A stretch of 28,972 nucleotides of DNA. It comes from Deltaproteobacteria bacterium. Lineage in GTDB: Bacteria; Bdellovibrionota_C; UBA2361; SZUA-149; JAITKM01. A program made the translations under genes and the position numbers. The stretch lies in contig JAITKM010000027.1 in NCBI GenBank assembly GCA_031278395.1, positions 1 through 28,972 of the forward strand. The letters are read 5' to 3'. Below the pieces are notes generated by a model, which saw nothing but the letters and a program-made list of their open reading frames with translations, was not told the origin of the DNA and searched no databases. Numbering within the stretch: position 1 is the stretch's first letter; each line of letters opens with the position of its first letter. Below are positions 6,982 to 16,161 of the stretch, piece by piece.

Positions 6982-8421
6982 ATGATAAATGTTGCAATAG
7001 AGTTAAGTAAAGATACAGTAGATTTTTCACCTGCTGTCCTCTGGCAAAAAAGTACTGAAGTATTAAAAAGTAAACTTGATCCTCAAATTTACGCCGCTTG
7101 GATTAAACCCCTAAACTTCAACATTGTTGCTAGCAATAGTGCCGCAGAAGCAACTAATGCTAAAAAAGTTTTTGAATTAGTTGCTCCCAATAAATTTAGT
7201 CGCGACCATATTAAAAAAAATTATGCTGATGTTATCAATTCAGTTTTAGCCGATGTCATAGGTGAACAGAATTTTTCCTTAAATTTTAAAATGAATGAGA
7301 ATGTTGTGCGTGGGACTTCTGTCTTAGAACCACTTACAAACTCTGGACCATCTAAAAATTTAAAATTAGTAGTTCAATCGAAAATTGATAAAACCCTTAA
7401 AAAATACTATCCTGAATCAAATCTAAACCAAAGTTATAACTTTTCTAACTTTGTGGTTGGCGCCTGTAATCAGTTTGCATATGCAGTCAGCATGAAAGTC
7501 GCTGAAAATATGGGAACTATGTATAATCCGTTATTTTTATATGGTGGTGTAGGTTTAGGCAAAACTCACTTAGTCAATGCTATTGGTAATACTGCCATTC
7601 GTCGTGGCAAAAGAGGTTTATTTATTTCGGCGGAATATTTTTTAAATGAATTGTATTATGCCATTCGTTCAAAAGCCACTTCAGAGTTTAAAAATAAATT
7701 TCGTTCCTTAGATTTTTTAATTATTGATGATGTCCAATTTTTCTGCGGTAAAGAGATGGTGCAAGAAGAAATGTTTCATACCTTTAACGAGCTATATCAA
7801 CGTAATAAACAAATTATCATTACGGCTGATCGCTTACCGCAGGAGCTAACCGGGCTTGAAGATCGCTTAAAAACACGTTTTAGCTGCGGGCTATCTGTAG
7901 ATTTACAAAGACCAGATTTTGAAACACGGGTGGCAATTTTGATGGAAAAAGCCGAAGAAGAAGGTTTGATTTTGCCATCAGAAGTCGCTCAATATTTAGC
8001 GGAACAAATCGATACTAACGTGCGTGAATTGGAGGGCGCTTTAAATCGTCTCAAAGCCATGAGTTCGCTAAATGCTGCACCAATTGACTTAAAGCTCGCG
8101 ACCAACTCTTTGGGACAAATTTTAAATAATCGCCACAAAATTACGACAGTGCTTGGTATTCAAGAGGCAACAGCACAGTATTTTAGAGTTGGCATTCAAG
8201 ATTTGTTAGGTAAAAGACGAACTAGTAATGTAGCTTTAGCTAGACAAACTGCTATGTATTTATGTCGTGCTTTAATTGCTAAGTCCTTTCCAGAAATTGG
8301 CTCATCTTTTGGCGGACGTGATCATTCAACGGTCATTCACGCCTGCAAAACCATCGAAAAAAAACTTAAAGAAGATAAAAAATTTTCCGAGATGGTAGAA
8401 CACATCAAGAAAGGTATATGA
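6982..8421 (+). CDS. dnaA: Chromosomal replication initiator DnaA
   Basis: An AAA+ ATPase that binds DnaA boxes and opens the origin. The protein has 479 aa in the usual four-domain layout. Domain I is at about 15-100 ([20 protein letters not shown]) and is followed by a variable linker. The AAA+ core carries Walker [10 protein letters not shown] (188-196) and Walker [10 protein letters not shown] (247-255). The C-terminal helix-turn-helix has the DnaA signature [15 protein letters not shown] (444-458). The start follows ggggttggata, a plausible ribosome binding site. The 3' end overlaps mnmG by 4 bases. dnaN, the common partner of dnaA, is not nearby. Confidence 0.97.
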   Translation: MINVAIELSKDTVDFSPAVLWQKSTEVLKSKLDPQIYAAWIKPLNFNIVASNSAAEATNAKKVFELVAPNKFSRDHIKKNYADVINSVLADVIGEQNFSLNFKMNENVVRGTSVLEPLTNSGPSKNLKLVVQSKIDKTLKKYYPESNLNQSYNFSNFVVGACNQFAYAVSMKVAENMGTMYNPLFLYGGVGLGKTHLVNAIGNTAIRRGKRGLFISAEYFLNELYYAIRSKATSEFKNKFRSLDFLIIDDVQFFCGKEMVQEEMFHTFNELYQRNKQIIITADRLPQELTGLEDRLKTRFSCGLSVDLQRPDFETRVAILMEKAEEEGLILPSEVAQYLAEQIDTNVRELEGALNRLKAMSSLNAAPIDLKLATNSLGQILNNRHKITTVLGIQEATAQYFRVGIQDLLGKRRTSNVALARQTAMYLCRALIAKSFPEIGSSFGGRDHSTVIHACKTIEKKLKEDKKFSEMVEHIKKGI

Positions 8422-10253
8422 AATTTCAAGTTGTTATCGTCGGTGGTGGGCATGCCGGAATTGAGGCTAGTCTAGTTTGCGCTAGACGTGGCTTGCAAAC
8501 TGCATTGGTTACTTTTTCTCAAGAAACTATTGGTGCTATGTCTTGTAATCCAGCCATTGGAGGATTAGGTAAAGGACAATTAGTTAAAGAAATAGACGCG
8601 TTATTTGGTGAAATGGCGCTTGCTATTGATGCTACAGGAATTCAATATCGGACACTTAACTCTTCAAAAGGTCCCGCCGTTCATTCTTCGCGAGCCCAAG
8701 CTGATAAAGATGAATACAGCAAGTATATGCTGCGAGTTATTAAGACTTGTCCAAATCTAAGTTTAATTTGTGGTGAAGGAAAAAAAATTGTGCTGCAAGG
8801 ATCTCGGGTCATTGGGATTTATATTGAGGATACTCTGCTAGAATGTCAAGCTGTTGTCCTAACGACAGGAACTTTTCTAAACGGTTTAATGCACATGGGC
8901 GAAAAACAAAGCAAGGGTGGACGCTATCAAGACAAAGCTGCTTTGTATTTAAGCAACTCTTTGTGCGATCTGGGATTAAAAATTGGTCGGCTCAAAACTG
9001 GTACGCCAGCTAGACTTAGCGCTGCATCCATTGATTTTTCTAAGTTACAAAAACAGCCTGGCGACGAACCAATTCGTCCGTTTTCTTTTAGAACGCCTGC
9101 AATTGTGCGGGAGCAAATTCCGTGTTGGATAACTCATACAACTGAAGCAACGCATGAAATTATTAGGGCTAACCGTGAGCGTTCGCCGCTATTTAATGGG
9201 CAAATTAAATCTGGTGGTCCGCGTTATTGTCCGTCGATTGAGGATAAAGTTTTTAGGTTTCAGGATAAATTAACACATCATATTTTTTTAGAGCCAGAAG
9301 GGCGCAACTCGGATTCTATTTATCCAAACGGGATTTCAACCAGTTTACCCATTGATGTGCAGGAAAAATTTATGCTGAGTATACCGGGTTTAGAGCAAGT
9401 GAAGTTTTTGAGATATGGTTATGCGGTTGAGTATGATTATGTTGACCCACGTGAGTTAGATAGGTCCTTACAGGTCAAATCTGTGCAAGGGTTATATTTG
9501 GCAGGACAGATTAATGGAACGTCTGGTTATGAGGAAGCGGCGGCACAAGGAATTTTGGCTGGCTTGAATGCTGGCAATTATGTTTTAGAACAAAAGCCAC
9601 TGATTTTAGGGCGTGAGGAAGCGTACTTAGGAGTTATGGTTGATGATTTAACAACTTTGGGAGTTGATGAACCTTATAGGATGTTCACTTCGCGGGCTGA
9701 GTATCGCTTACATATTCGAGAGGACAATGCTGATTTGCGGCTTACGCATTATGCGCGTGAGTTTGGGTTAGTCTCGGATGATGCGTGGCGTAAGTTTTGT
9801 GCAAGACGAGAACTTTTTGAAAAAGAAAAACAAAGATTAAAGGAAACTGTTTTGAAGCCGTGTGTGGAAAATAATGCTTGGTTATCTGGCAAGGGGAGTG
9901 CTGAAATTTTTGATTCGATTAGTTTGTATAATTTATTAAAGCGTCCTGAGCTTAGATATGCTGATGTAATGCAGGATAAAATTCTTTCTGAACGTGAAAT
10001 TGAGAGGTTAGAGACAGAAATAAAATTTGAAGGTTATTTGGCTAAGCAGCAACAGGATATTGATCGTGTAAAAAAAATGGAGGAGGTAAAGCTTCCGCAA
10101 AATTTTGACTATTCTGGGCTAAAAGCCCTTAGTATTGAGGTGCGTGAAAAGCTAAATCGTGTCCAGCCGCTAACTTTGGGGCAAGCCTCTCGTATTTCTG
10201 GCATAACACCTGCGGCAATTTCTGCCATTGCAATGTATTTAAGAAGAGCGTGA
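8418..10253 (+). CDS. mnmG: tRNA uridine-5-carboxymethylaminomethyl modification enzyme MnmG
   Basis: With MnmE, this FAD enzyme installs the carboxymethylaminomethyl group at U34 of several tRNAs. The protein has 611 aa, a normal length. The N-terminal FAD-binding motif is [14 protein letters not shown] (5-18). MnmG signature blocks include [21 protein letters not shown] and GYEEAAAQG. The start ATG overlaps the dnaA stop (ATGA), which indicates translational coupling in a dnaA-mnmG unit. The last ~40 codons (10099-10212) are duplicated downstream at 10469-10582, next to a palindromic element. The gene itself remains complete. Confidence 0.97.
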   Translation: MKFQVVIVGGGHAGIEASLVCARRGLQTALVTFSQETIGAMSCNPAIGGLGKGQLVKEIDALFGEMALAIDATGIQYRTLNSSKGPAVHSSRAQADKDEYSKYMLRVIKTCPNLSLICGEGKKIVLQGSRVIGIYIEDTLLECQAVVLTTGTFLNGLMHMGEKQSKGGRYQDKAALYLSNSLCDLGLKIGRLKTGTPARLSAASIDFSKLQKQPGDEPIRPFSFRTPAIVREQIPCWITHTTEATHEIIRANRERSPLFNGQIKSGGPRYCPSIEDKVFRFQDKLTHHIFLEPEGRNSDSIYPNGISTSLPIDVQEKFMLSIPGLEQVKFLRYGYAVEYDYVDPRELDRSLQVKSVQGLYLAGQINGTSGYEEAAAQGILAGLNAGNYVLEQKPLILGREEAYLGVMVDDLTTLGVDEPYRMFTSRAEYRLHIREDNADLRLTHYAREFGLVSDDAWRKFCARRELFEKEKQRLKETVLKPCVENNAWLSGKGSAEIFDSISLYNLLKRPELRYADVMQDKILSEREIERLETEIKFEGYLAKQQQDIDRVKKMEEVKLPQNFDYSGLKALSIEVREKLNRVQPLTLGQASRISGITPAAISAIAMYLRRA

Positions 10254-10322
10254 TTTTATTAGAAATTTTTACAAAAATTCGTGGCTTTTTCTTTTTTCTG
10301 GTCTTTTGGCTTTTTTCTGGCT

Positions 10323-10455
10323 TTTTTCTGGTATGGGGTTACTTTTACTTTTAGATACCTAAAAAAAATAACAAATAAATTAGATATGTTATAAATATTT
10401 AAAACACTAAAAAGATAAGAAAAGTAATAAGAAAAGTAACCCCATACCAGAAAAA
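10323..10455. mobile_element. MITE-like palindromic element, copy 1
   Basis: A 133-base element bounded by a perfect 21-base terminal inverted repeat: tttttctggtatggggttac(t) at 10323-10343 and its reverse complement at 10435-10455. The AT-rich interior has no open frame. It follows the mnmG stop by about 70 bases and is preceded by slipped repeats of cttttttctgg. Size, terminal repeats and lack of coding content resemble a MITE or a Rickettsia-type palindromic element. No transposase is in the window, and target-site duplications are not obvious because the flanks are low complexity. Confidence 0.8.
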
Positions 10456-10468
10456 CCAGAAAAATAGA

Positions 10469-10582
10469 AAAATTTTGACTATTCTGGGCTAAAAGCTCTT
10501 AGTATTGAGGTGCGTGAAAAGTTAAATCGTGTCCAGCCGCTAACTTTGGGGCAAGCCTCTCGTATTTCTGGCATAACACCTG
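10469..10582 (+). repeat. Duplicated fragment of the mnmG 3' region
   Basis: These 114 bases match 10099-10212 inside mnmG with only two differences, both C to T in the copy and both synonymous in the mnmG frame (GCC/GCT, CTA/TTA). The fragment has no start and no own end, since it runs straight into ...cctg|tttctggc of the second palindromic element. It arose with that element by a tandem duplication whose junction sits in an A-rich run (microhomology aaaa). Confidence 0.92.
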
Positions 10583-10591
10583 TTTCTGGCT

Positions 10592-10710
10592 TTTTTCTGG
10601 TATGGGGTTACTTTTACTTTTAGATACCTAAAAAAATACCAAATAAATTAGATATGTTATAAATATTAAAACACTAAAAAAATAAGAAAAGTAACCCCAT
10701 ACCAGAAAAA
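10592..10710. mobile_element. MITE-like palindromic element, copy 2
   Basis: A 119-base copy of the element at 10323 with the same perfect 21-base terminal inverted repeats (10592-10612 and 10690-10710). The interior is nearly identical to copy 1 (tttagatacctaaaaaa, aaataaattagatatgttataaatatt, aacactaaaaa) but lacks about 14 bases near the right end. Because it follows the duplicated mnmG piece, it most likely came from tandem duplication rather than independent transposition. Confidence 0.8.
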
Positions 10711-10789
10711 TAAATGCCAGAAAAATAAAATGGTTTTACTTTTTTATTTTTCAATCCTTTTTTTTGCGTTAGCGCGCAAAGAGAGACCG

Positions 10790-11335
10790 ATGAATGAACT
10801 AATTTTTCGAATGTCTCTCAATCTTCTTCAGAGCGACATTTTCTCGGTAAGAAAGATTGTGGAGAGTGCTGGAAGATTTACTTCCCAGAAAGTCGAGAAT
10901 GCTGTTGGGAATGCAGAAGATAATAACAATCCAAATACTTGTGAAAGATTCAAGTGGTATTCTCTTATTGCAATTCTTCCAAGAGGAGTGAATGTGCCAA
11001 TAGGTTATATTGATTTCTTTAAGGATCCGGCGAGCGAGTTTTTCTATGAATTAAATTTTTTATCAATAGAAAATCATTACCAAGGCAAAGGCTTTGGAAG
11101 CTCACTCCTTGAAGAAGTCGAAAAGCTAATCCTTGCTTTCGGTGGGTCGAAAGTAAAAATTAGTACTCACGGAAAGTTTAAAAGCATAATCGTTTTTTAT
11201 GAAAAGCATGGTTATAAGATTTATTCCAACGACCCAGATCACTACACATTCGGTGATAGTGAGGTGTTGATGAAGAAAACGTTAACTTTAAATCCAATCG
11301 TTTTGACAATTTTGATTGTAAACTTGGAAACATAA
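10790..11335 (+). CDS. GNAT-family N-acetyltransferase
   Basis: A 181-aa acetyl-CoA-dependent acyltransferase of unknown substrate. The core shows an IGYIDFFKDP strand, then NFLSIENHYQGKGFGSSLLEEVE, with the Q-x-x-G-x-G/S acetyl-CoA pyrophosphate loop (QGKGFGSSLL), and a late FYEKHGYKIY strand typical of GNAT proteins. The open frame reaches back to 10730, but those 20 extra hydrophobic codons overlap low-complexity sequence beside the palindromic element. The ATG at 10790 (MNELIFR), preceded by aaagagagacc, is the better start. A strong hairpin follows the gene. It has no operon partners, and its place beyond duplicated repeats suggests acquisition. Confidence 0.8.
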   Translation: MNELIFRMSLNLLQSDIFSVRKIVESAGRFTSQKVENAVGNAEDNNNPNTCERFKWYSLIAILPRGVNVPIGYIDFFKDPASEFFYELNFLSIENHYQGKGFGSSLLEEVEKLILAFGGSKVKISTHGKFKSIIVFYEKHGYKIYSNDPDHYTFGDSEVLMKKTLTLNPIVLTILIVNLET

Positions 11336-11362
11336 ATTAGCGTTTTCGTGAAAAATTTTTCG

Positions 11363-11426
11363 CTAAGTGAGTTCTTATTTTGCCTTTTGCATTTCTTTGT
11401 AAATCACAAAATAAGAACTCACTTAG
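11363..11426. terminator. 20-bp perfect hairpin, probable bidirectional terminator
   Basis: CTAAGTGAGTTCTTATTTTG (11363-11382) pairs perfectly with its complement at 11407-11426 around a 24-base loop, and tattttttac follows on the + strand. It lies between the GNAT gene (+) and the DUF5680 gene (-), which converge. The arms are longer than a usual intrinsic terminator, so it may be a fixed palindromic element used as one. Confidence 0.75.
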
Positions 11427-11537
11427 TATTTTTTACACTTTTTTAAATTTATATGTCTAAATTCTTTTAAATTCTGGTAATGGATTACTTGCAAGTAATT
11501 ATCTAATAAGATATCTCCAATCTTTATAATTCTTTAT

Positions 11538-12254
11538 TTACTTGATAAATCCACCGTGGCAATGTAGGCGATAAACCACTTCGCTATCTTTTGATATTTC
11601 TTCCAAACCAGTAAAGTTTGATAAATCACCGTCAGCTACAAAAGTATATTTCCACTCACCGTTAACAAACTCTTTTGGACCTCGCACAGGCAAAATATCT
11701 TTATCTTCTCCGATTTGCATTAATGCAGGACGCAGGGCTTTATCAACAACGTCTTCGGTCAAGTCGTCATTGAGCATAAATCCATAATAATTCATACCCC
11801 ATTGGGGACGAGACCCGCCATCATGATAAACTACTTCCTTGCCCAAGAACTTCTTGCCGCCAAAATAAGTATTGTGATAGTCCCAGTCGCCATTCTCATA
11901 ATGGTAATCTTCAGAGTTAGGACGGAGCGAGACAACTTTTTTGATATTTTCATTGGCGTAAGTTTGCTTTTTAGCTTCCACTAAAAATTTATGTAATTCT
12001 TGAATATCAAAACCGTAATAACTTGGTAATTGGTAAGTTGGAATACCGATTGATGCGCCATATTGTCGCATTGTTTCGTAATCTGATTTTTTGCTACGAT
12101 CTAACTTGAAAACTTTATTTAAGAAAATTATATAATGAGAGTTATTATTTCTAAAATCCGCATACCAACTTGCGCCGTGCTCTTGATCAAGCGACTTACT
12201 GATTTTGTCGGCAATTCTATCAATCCGATTTTCTGGTATTTCAACCGTGTCCAT
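11538..12254 (-). CDS. DUF5680-type protein, C-terminal part of a split gene
   Basis: A 238-aa frame of unknown function. The C-terminal ~140 residues have the features I associate with DUF5680: FLVEAKKQTYAN, a RPNSEDYHYENGDWDYHNTYFGG stretch, VVYHDGGSRPQWGMNYYG, ALMQIG..ILPVRGP, and a final VYRLHCHGGFIK. Aromatic and glycine residues are abundant. The N-terminal ~80 residues (SWYADFRNNNSHYIIFLNKVF..YGASIGIPTYQLP) form a separate domain that I recall attached to such proteins in CPR and Gram-positive genomes. An in-frame TAG at 12258-12260, just before the start ATG, separates it from 42 more codons of apparent homology, so this is probably a damaged or 5'-truncated gene of foreign origin. 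Confidence 0.65.
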   Translation of the reverse strand: MDTVEIPENRIDRIADKISKSLDQEHGASWYADFRNNNSHYIIFLNKVFKLDRSKKSDYETMRQYGASIGIPTYQLPSYYGFDIQELHKFLVEAKKQTYANENIKKVVSLRPNSEDYHYENGDWDYHNTYFGGKKFLGKEVVYHDGGSRPQWGMNYYGFMLNDDLTEDVVDKALRPALMQIGEDKDILPVRGPKEFVNGEWKYTFVADGDLSNFTGLEEISKDSEVVYRLHCHGGFIK

Positions 12255-12257
12255 TGT

Positions 12258-12386
12258 CTACTTAGAAATCCATGGTGTTTGGTGTCCGTCTTCAACTTTT
12301 TCCACTTCAGTAGAAATTATATTTAACTCTGACAAAATACTTTTGTCACCCAAACTCTCTTCAATTATTACTCCTTTGTAACTTAT
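12258..12386 (-). pseudogene. Severed N-terminal segment of the DUF5680-type gene
   Basis: Upstream of the amber codon, in the same frame, 42 codons read (ATA)-SYKGVIIEESLGDKSILSE and on to HQTPWISK before TAG. Two codons after the TAG, the downstream frame begins (MDTVEIPENR). Read through, the joint would give ..TPWISK-x-TMDTVEIPE.., a continuous domain. The expected start position holds ATA rather than ATG. Two point changes (loss of start, gain of TAG) would explain the break. TAG is used as a genuine stop elsewhere in this window (ankyrin gene), so recoding is unlikely. Confidence 0.5.
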
Positions 12387-12465
12387 GATTTTTGATCTAT
12401 TTTTCTGGTTTTGAAATATTTTTGATTTTTATTAAGGCTGTTTCTTTGCTGAAAGTTACAAATGA

Positions 12466-13953
12466 TTACACGTTCTCTTTGGAGACTTTTAGTGTTTGTC
12501 CGGCTCTTAATTTCGATGGATTTTTAATGTTGTTGTAGGCAATAACTTCCTTTTTAGACATAGAAAACTTTTTAGCTATTGAAGCAACTGTATCGCCCCT
12601 TCTAACTTTATAGGCAATCATATTAGAGCCTTTTTTCTTGCTAACTGATTTATTACTGGCAAGCTTTGTGTTCTTACTACGTTTTGCTTTTGCTACTATA
12701 ACATTATTATTTTTTGTTTTTGCTTTAGCTACAACAGTTGTTTTTTCACTAAGCATATTGCCACCAATTTTTAATTTAGCTACGACAATTTTACCTTTAC
12801 CTTCTGGAACTTTTAACACATAACCAGCTGGAACTTTTGCTCGCCCCTTAATAACTGGCGACATAATCGCCCGATTATACCATAAAAATTGATCTTGACT
12901 CATTTCTGAAGTGCTAACTAATTGTTTAAAAGTATATGAAGAGTTTAATTTAATCTTATCGACGTACCAAGGTGCTTCTTTTTCAAGTTCTGGGAAATAA
13001 TGCTTATAATTTTTTTCAACCTCAAGCGCAGCGATAAACTCAGTATAGAAATTTTTAGACGCAAATCCAAAAGTTTTACCATTATACTGGTTAATAATAG
13101 TTGCCATATTTTTACTACCAGTATCTTTGACAGCTCTCTGCATTCCAGCTAGCCCATGGTTATAAGAGGTAATAGCAACCGACCAGACGCCAAGATTGTT
13201 ATAAGAATTTTTTAAATATCTTGCGGCAGCTTGTGTGCTTTCTATTGGGTCACGACGTTCGTCAATCTGATTATTGATAGTCATGTTATAAATTTTACCT
13301 GTGCTACGCATAAACTGCCAAATACCAGCCGCCCCAACACTACTATAAGCCTCATAATTAAAAGAAGATTCAACTAATGGTAATCTGGAAAGCTCAACCG
13401 GTACACCAGATTTTGCTAACTCATCTTCAATAATATATAAATAGCGACCAGACCTACGAATACCATCCATAAAACGTTCGCGAATTCCAGTCTGATATCG
13501 AATCTGCCCATCTTCTAAAGCTAATTTGTAATACTTGCGTGGAGTTGAAAATTTACTAAAAAGCCTTTCAATTCGGCTTTCAAGTTCATTGCTTGGTTTC
13601 TTGCCTTCGGCAAGTCTAGTTAGAGCTTTTCTGATTTTTTTAATTTCAGCTTGATTATTTTTTTTACGGAAATCTCTTAATTGAAAATCTTCAAGAATCT
13701 GACTTTTCTTTTCATAATCAACAACAGAATAAACAATCCACGGATAATCACGGTAATGAAAAACATCTTGTTTCTCACCATACTTAGTAAAAATACCCTT
13801 CCAAAAATTAATACGGTCTTCTAAACCACGCCTCTGAAATATATTTTCTGGAGCAGTATAAAAATAACTCTCTGCCTCCGCTGCCTCAACTTTTATAACT
13901 GAGAATATAGAGAAAAATAAAACTAAAAAAATGAAATTAATAAAAGCTTTCAT
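12466..13953 (-). CDS. MltD-like lytic transglycosylase with LysM
   Basis: A periplasmic or secreted peptidoglycan-cleaving enzyme of 495 aa. It begins with a signal peptide (1-25, hydrophobic, VEAAEAES). A long helical lead (about 50-170) precedes the SLT domain, which carries the presumed catalytic Glu195 in LPLVESSF, then SSVGAAGIWQFMRSTG (204-219) and ITSYNHGLAGM (261-271). After a degenerate LysM-like region and a Lys-rich linker, a clear LysM repeat (446-492: YKVRRGDTVASIAKKF..NN..IKNPSKLRAGQTLKV) should bind glycan. This is the MltD plan with fewer LysM repeats. It stands about 200 bases downstream of rho and is probably transcribed separately. It is the second transglycosylase in the window. 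Confidence 0.92.
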   Translation of the reverse strand: MKAFINFIFLVLFFSIFSVIKVEAAEAESYFYTAPENIFQRRGLEDRINFWKGIFTKYGEKQDVFHYRDYPWIVYSVVDYEKKSQILEDFQLRDFRKKNNQAEIKKIRKALTRLAEGKKPSNELESRIERLFSKFSTPRKYYKLALEDGQIRYQTGIRERFMDGIRRSGRYLYIIEDELAKSGVPVELSRLPLVESSFNYEAYSSVGAAGIWQFMRSTGKIYNMTINNQIDERRDPIESTQAAARYLKNSYNNLGVWSVAITSYNHGLAGMQRAVKDTGSKNMATIINQYNGKTFGFASKNFYTEFIAALEVEKNYKHYFPELEKEAPWYVDKIKLNSSYTFKQLVSTSEMSQDQFLWYNRAIMSPVIKGRAKVPAGYVLKVPEGKGKIVVAKLKIGGNMLSEKTTVVAKAKTKNNNVIVAKAKRSKNTKLASNKSVSKKKGSNMIAYKVRRGDTVASIAKKFSMSKKEVIAYNNIKNPSKLRAGQTLKVSKENV

Positions 13954-14123
13954 GATATATTTCGCTTGGATATTTTAATATTACTTACGATGGCTTATGG
14001 GTTGAACATCGTCATTTTGTCAAACCCCCTTTAAGAAAAACTCAAAGAACCATATTATCAAAGGACATCAAAAACATAGGAAATATCCTACTATTGTTAT
14101 GCTAATTTTTCAATAGTTTTTAT

Positions 14124-14154
14124 AAAAAAAAATCACAAAATAATTCAATTATTT
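14124..14154 (-). terminator. Weak intrinsic terminator after rho
   Basis: On the minus strand, just past the rho stop, AAATAA-TTGAA-TTATTT (within 14138-14154) forms a short all-AT stem. It is followed by ttgtga and nine T residues (14124-14132). The U tract is good and the stem is weak. Confidence 0.35.
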
Positions 14155-15400
14155 ACCCCTTCATTTTATCTAAAAATTCACGGTTATTTTTAGTTCCATT
14201 CATTTTGTCCAGCAACCACTTCATTGCGTCAAGTGGACTCAGTGGAGCCAAAACTTTCCTGAGTAACCAAATTCTTTGCAAATCTTCTTCTGCTATCAAC
14301 ATCTCTTCTTTTCTAGTGCCAGACTTATTAATATCTATAGCTGGGAATAATCTTTGTTCGGCTAGTTTTCTATCTAAGCACAGCTCCATATTACCAGTGC
14401 CTTTAAATTCTTCAAAAATTACTTCATCCATTCTTGAACCTGTTTCAATCAAAGCTGTACCGACAATTGTTAGACTTCCGCCTTCTTCAATATTTCTAGC
14501 TGCACCGAAAAACTTTTTAGGTTTGTGGAGGGCGTTTGAATCCACGCCGCCAGATAATACCTTACCGCTGGCTGGCACAACTGTATTATACGCTCGTGCC
14601 AAACGTGTAATCGAATCCAAAAGAATTACAACGTCCTTTTTATGCTCTACTAATCTTTTAGCTTTTTCAATTACCATTTCCGCAACCTGCACATGTCGCA
14701 CGGCTTGCTCATCAAAAGTGGAGCTAATAACTTCACCCTTAATACTACGTTGCATGTCCGTAACTTCTTCGGGGCGCTCATCAATTAACAACACCATTAA
14801 TACTACATCTGGATGGTTAGTCGTGATTGAATTGGCAATTTGTTGTAGCAAAATAGTTTTACCTGTGCGTGGCGGAGCGACAATTAAAGCTCGCTGTCCC
14901 ATACCAATTGGATCTAACATGTCAATTACCCGCATTGAATAACTCTCAGCACCGCATTCCAAATACAATTTACGAGTTGGATATAATGGCGTTAAGTTAT
15001 CAAATAAAATTTTATTTTTCTGAGCTTCTACTGTTTCGCCGTTAATATCTCCAACTTTAAGTAAAGCAAAATATCTTTCGCCTTCCTTAGGTGGACGAAT
15101 CTGTCCCGAAACAGTATCGCCAGTTCTTAAGTTAAAGCGTCTGATTTGCGCTGGGGAAACATAAATATCATCAGGACCTGGAAGATAATTATAATCAGGA
15201 GCTCTTAAAAAGCCAAAGCCATCCGGGAGAGTTTCTAAAACTCCATCGCCGTAAATTTGCCCATTGGTCTCGGATTGGGTGGTCAGGATCGTAAAGATTA
15301 AGTCTTGTTTTCTAAGAGTGCTGGCGCCTTCAATATTAAGTTTGTCTGCAATTTCTGTTAATTCAGTAATACTTTTTCTTTTTAGTTCGGTTAAATTCAT
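14153..15400 (-). CDS. rho: Transcription termination factor Rho
   Basis: A hexameric RNA helicase that ends transcription at rut-dependent sites. The protein has 415 aa, standard length. The N-terminal Rho_N helical domain (1-45, [19 protein letters not shown]) is followed by the OB-fold RNA-binding domain (about 48-118, with [23 protein letters not shown]). The ATPase core has Walker A APPRTGKT (175-182) and Walker [15 protein letters not shown]. The Q-loop/R-loop region contains [20 protein letters not shown]. It lies 38 bases downstream of tsaB on the same strand and could be the last gene of the rpsB operon. Confidence 0.97.
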   Translation of the reverse strand: MNLTELKRKSITELTEIADKLNIEGASTLRKQDLIFTILTTQSETNGQIYGDGVLETLPDGFGFLRAPDYNYLPGPDDIYVSPAQIRRFNLRTGDTVSGQIRPPKEGERYFALLKVGDINGETVEAQKNKILFDNLTPLYPTRKLYLECGAESYSMRVIDMLDPIGMGQRALIVAPPRTGKTILLQQIANSITTNHPDVVLMVLLIDERPEEVTDMQRSIKGEVISSTFDEQAVRHVQVAEMVIEKAKRLVEHKKDVVILLDSITRLARAYNTVVPASGKVLSGGVDSNALHKPKKFFGAARNIEEGGSLTIVGTALIETGSRMDEVIFEEFKGTGNMELCLDRKLAEQRLFPAIDINKSGTRKEEMLIAEEDLQRIWLLRKVLAPLSPLDAMKWLLDKMNGTKNNREFLDKMKG

Positions 15401-15438
15401 TGTTCCTCTTAGGTTTGAGTTAATAAACGTGAGAATTA

Positions 15439-16161
15439 TTAGGATTCCACAATTTTTCTTTCTTCAATAGTTTTGGCATTTACTGATTTTATATACAAAG
15501 GTTTTAAACTATAAATTTCATTTTGAGTATCTGTTGTAGTTTGCCAAGCCCAATTTGCCGCAAGTGTGGCATAATTTATCTGACTATCCAAAACTTCAAC
15601 AAATTTATTAGTTAGGTTGTATTCTTTAATTTGAGCGGCAGAAAAATTTTTTAAATTAATAAAAATACTTTGCTCAAATTCTGAAACTTCTTCCTTGATA
15701 ATATTTACAGGAGGAGTTAGTTCGTAAAGCATTGCCGCTTTAGCACTTTCAGAATTTTTAAGCAAGCCCAAATAAGCAGTTGCATAAAATTCTTTTTCAT
15801 TAGCTGTCAGTAATGAAAAAATTATTATTGGTTCTGGAGCTGACAACGCCCATAACGCTTGTGCTTTTAACTTAGATAGACCAACAACCTGAAAGTTTTC
15901 AGAAAAATTAGCAAGTTTCATTCCTAAAACTGTAGCTAGACCACTTCTGATTCCTGTATAACTTCCAGGACCATTAATAATGCCAATTTTATCTAACTCT
16001 TTTAAAGTAAGTCCAGACTCTGCAAGTAATTCTTCAATACGGGGTATCAAATATTCAGCCACGCTTAAGCCTTTGTTTTGTCTTTCGAGAATTAATTTCC
16101 CATCTCTGACTAACGCCAAATCAATAGAAAAGTCTGTTGTATCAATACCCAAGCAATTCAT
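15439..16161 (-). CDS. tsaB: tRNA threonylcarbamoyladenosine biosynthesis protein TsaB
   Basis: An ASKHA-fold, catalytically inactive partner of TsaD in making t6A37 of ANN-decoding tRNAs. The protein has 240 aa. The N-terminal [14 protein letters not shown] strand-turn and [23 protein letters not shown] match the family. An upstream in-frame ATG at 16176 would add five codons inside rseP. The ATG at 16161 shares one base with the rseP stop (TAATG), the classic arrangement for translational coupling, so it is preferred. tsaD and tsaE are not in the window. The C-terminus ([13 protein letters not shown]) is typical. Confidence 0.9.
   Translation of the reverse strand: MNCLGIDTTDFSIDLALVRDGKLILERQNKGLSVAEYLIPRIEELLAESGLTLKELDKIGIINGPGSYTGIRSGLATVLGMKLANFSENFQVVGLSKLKAQALWALSAPEPIIIFSLLTANEKEFYATAYLGLLKNSESAKAAMLYELTPPVNIIKEEVSEFEQSIFINLKNFSAAQIKEYNLTNKFVEVLDSQINYATLAANWAWQTTTDTQNEIYSLKPLYIKSVNAKTIEERKIVES

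Noticed and set aside
10730-10789. Hydrophobic N-terminal extension (signal anchor) of the GNAT protein
   Set aside because: It falls in low-complexity sequence beside the repeat element and is not part of the GNAT fold. ATG 10790 is the better start.
12258-12260. TAG as a recoded sense codon joining the DUF5680 frames
   Set aside because: TAG ends the ankyrin gene normally, and no other in-frame TAG occurs in an intact conserved gene here.
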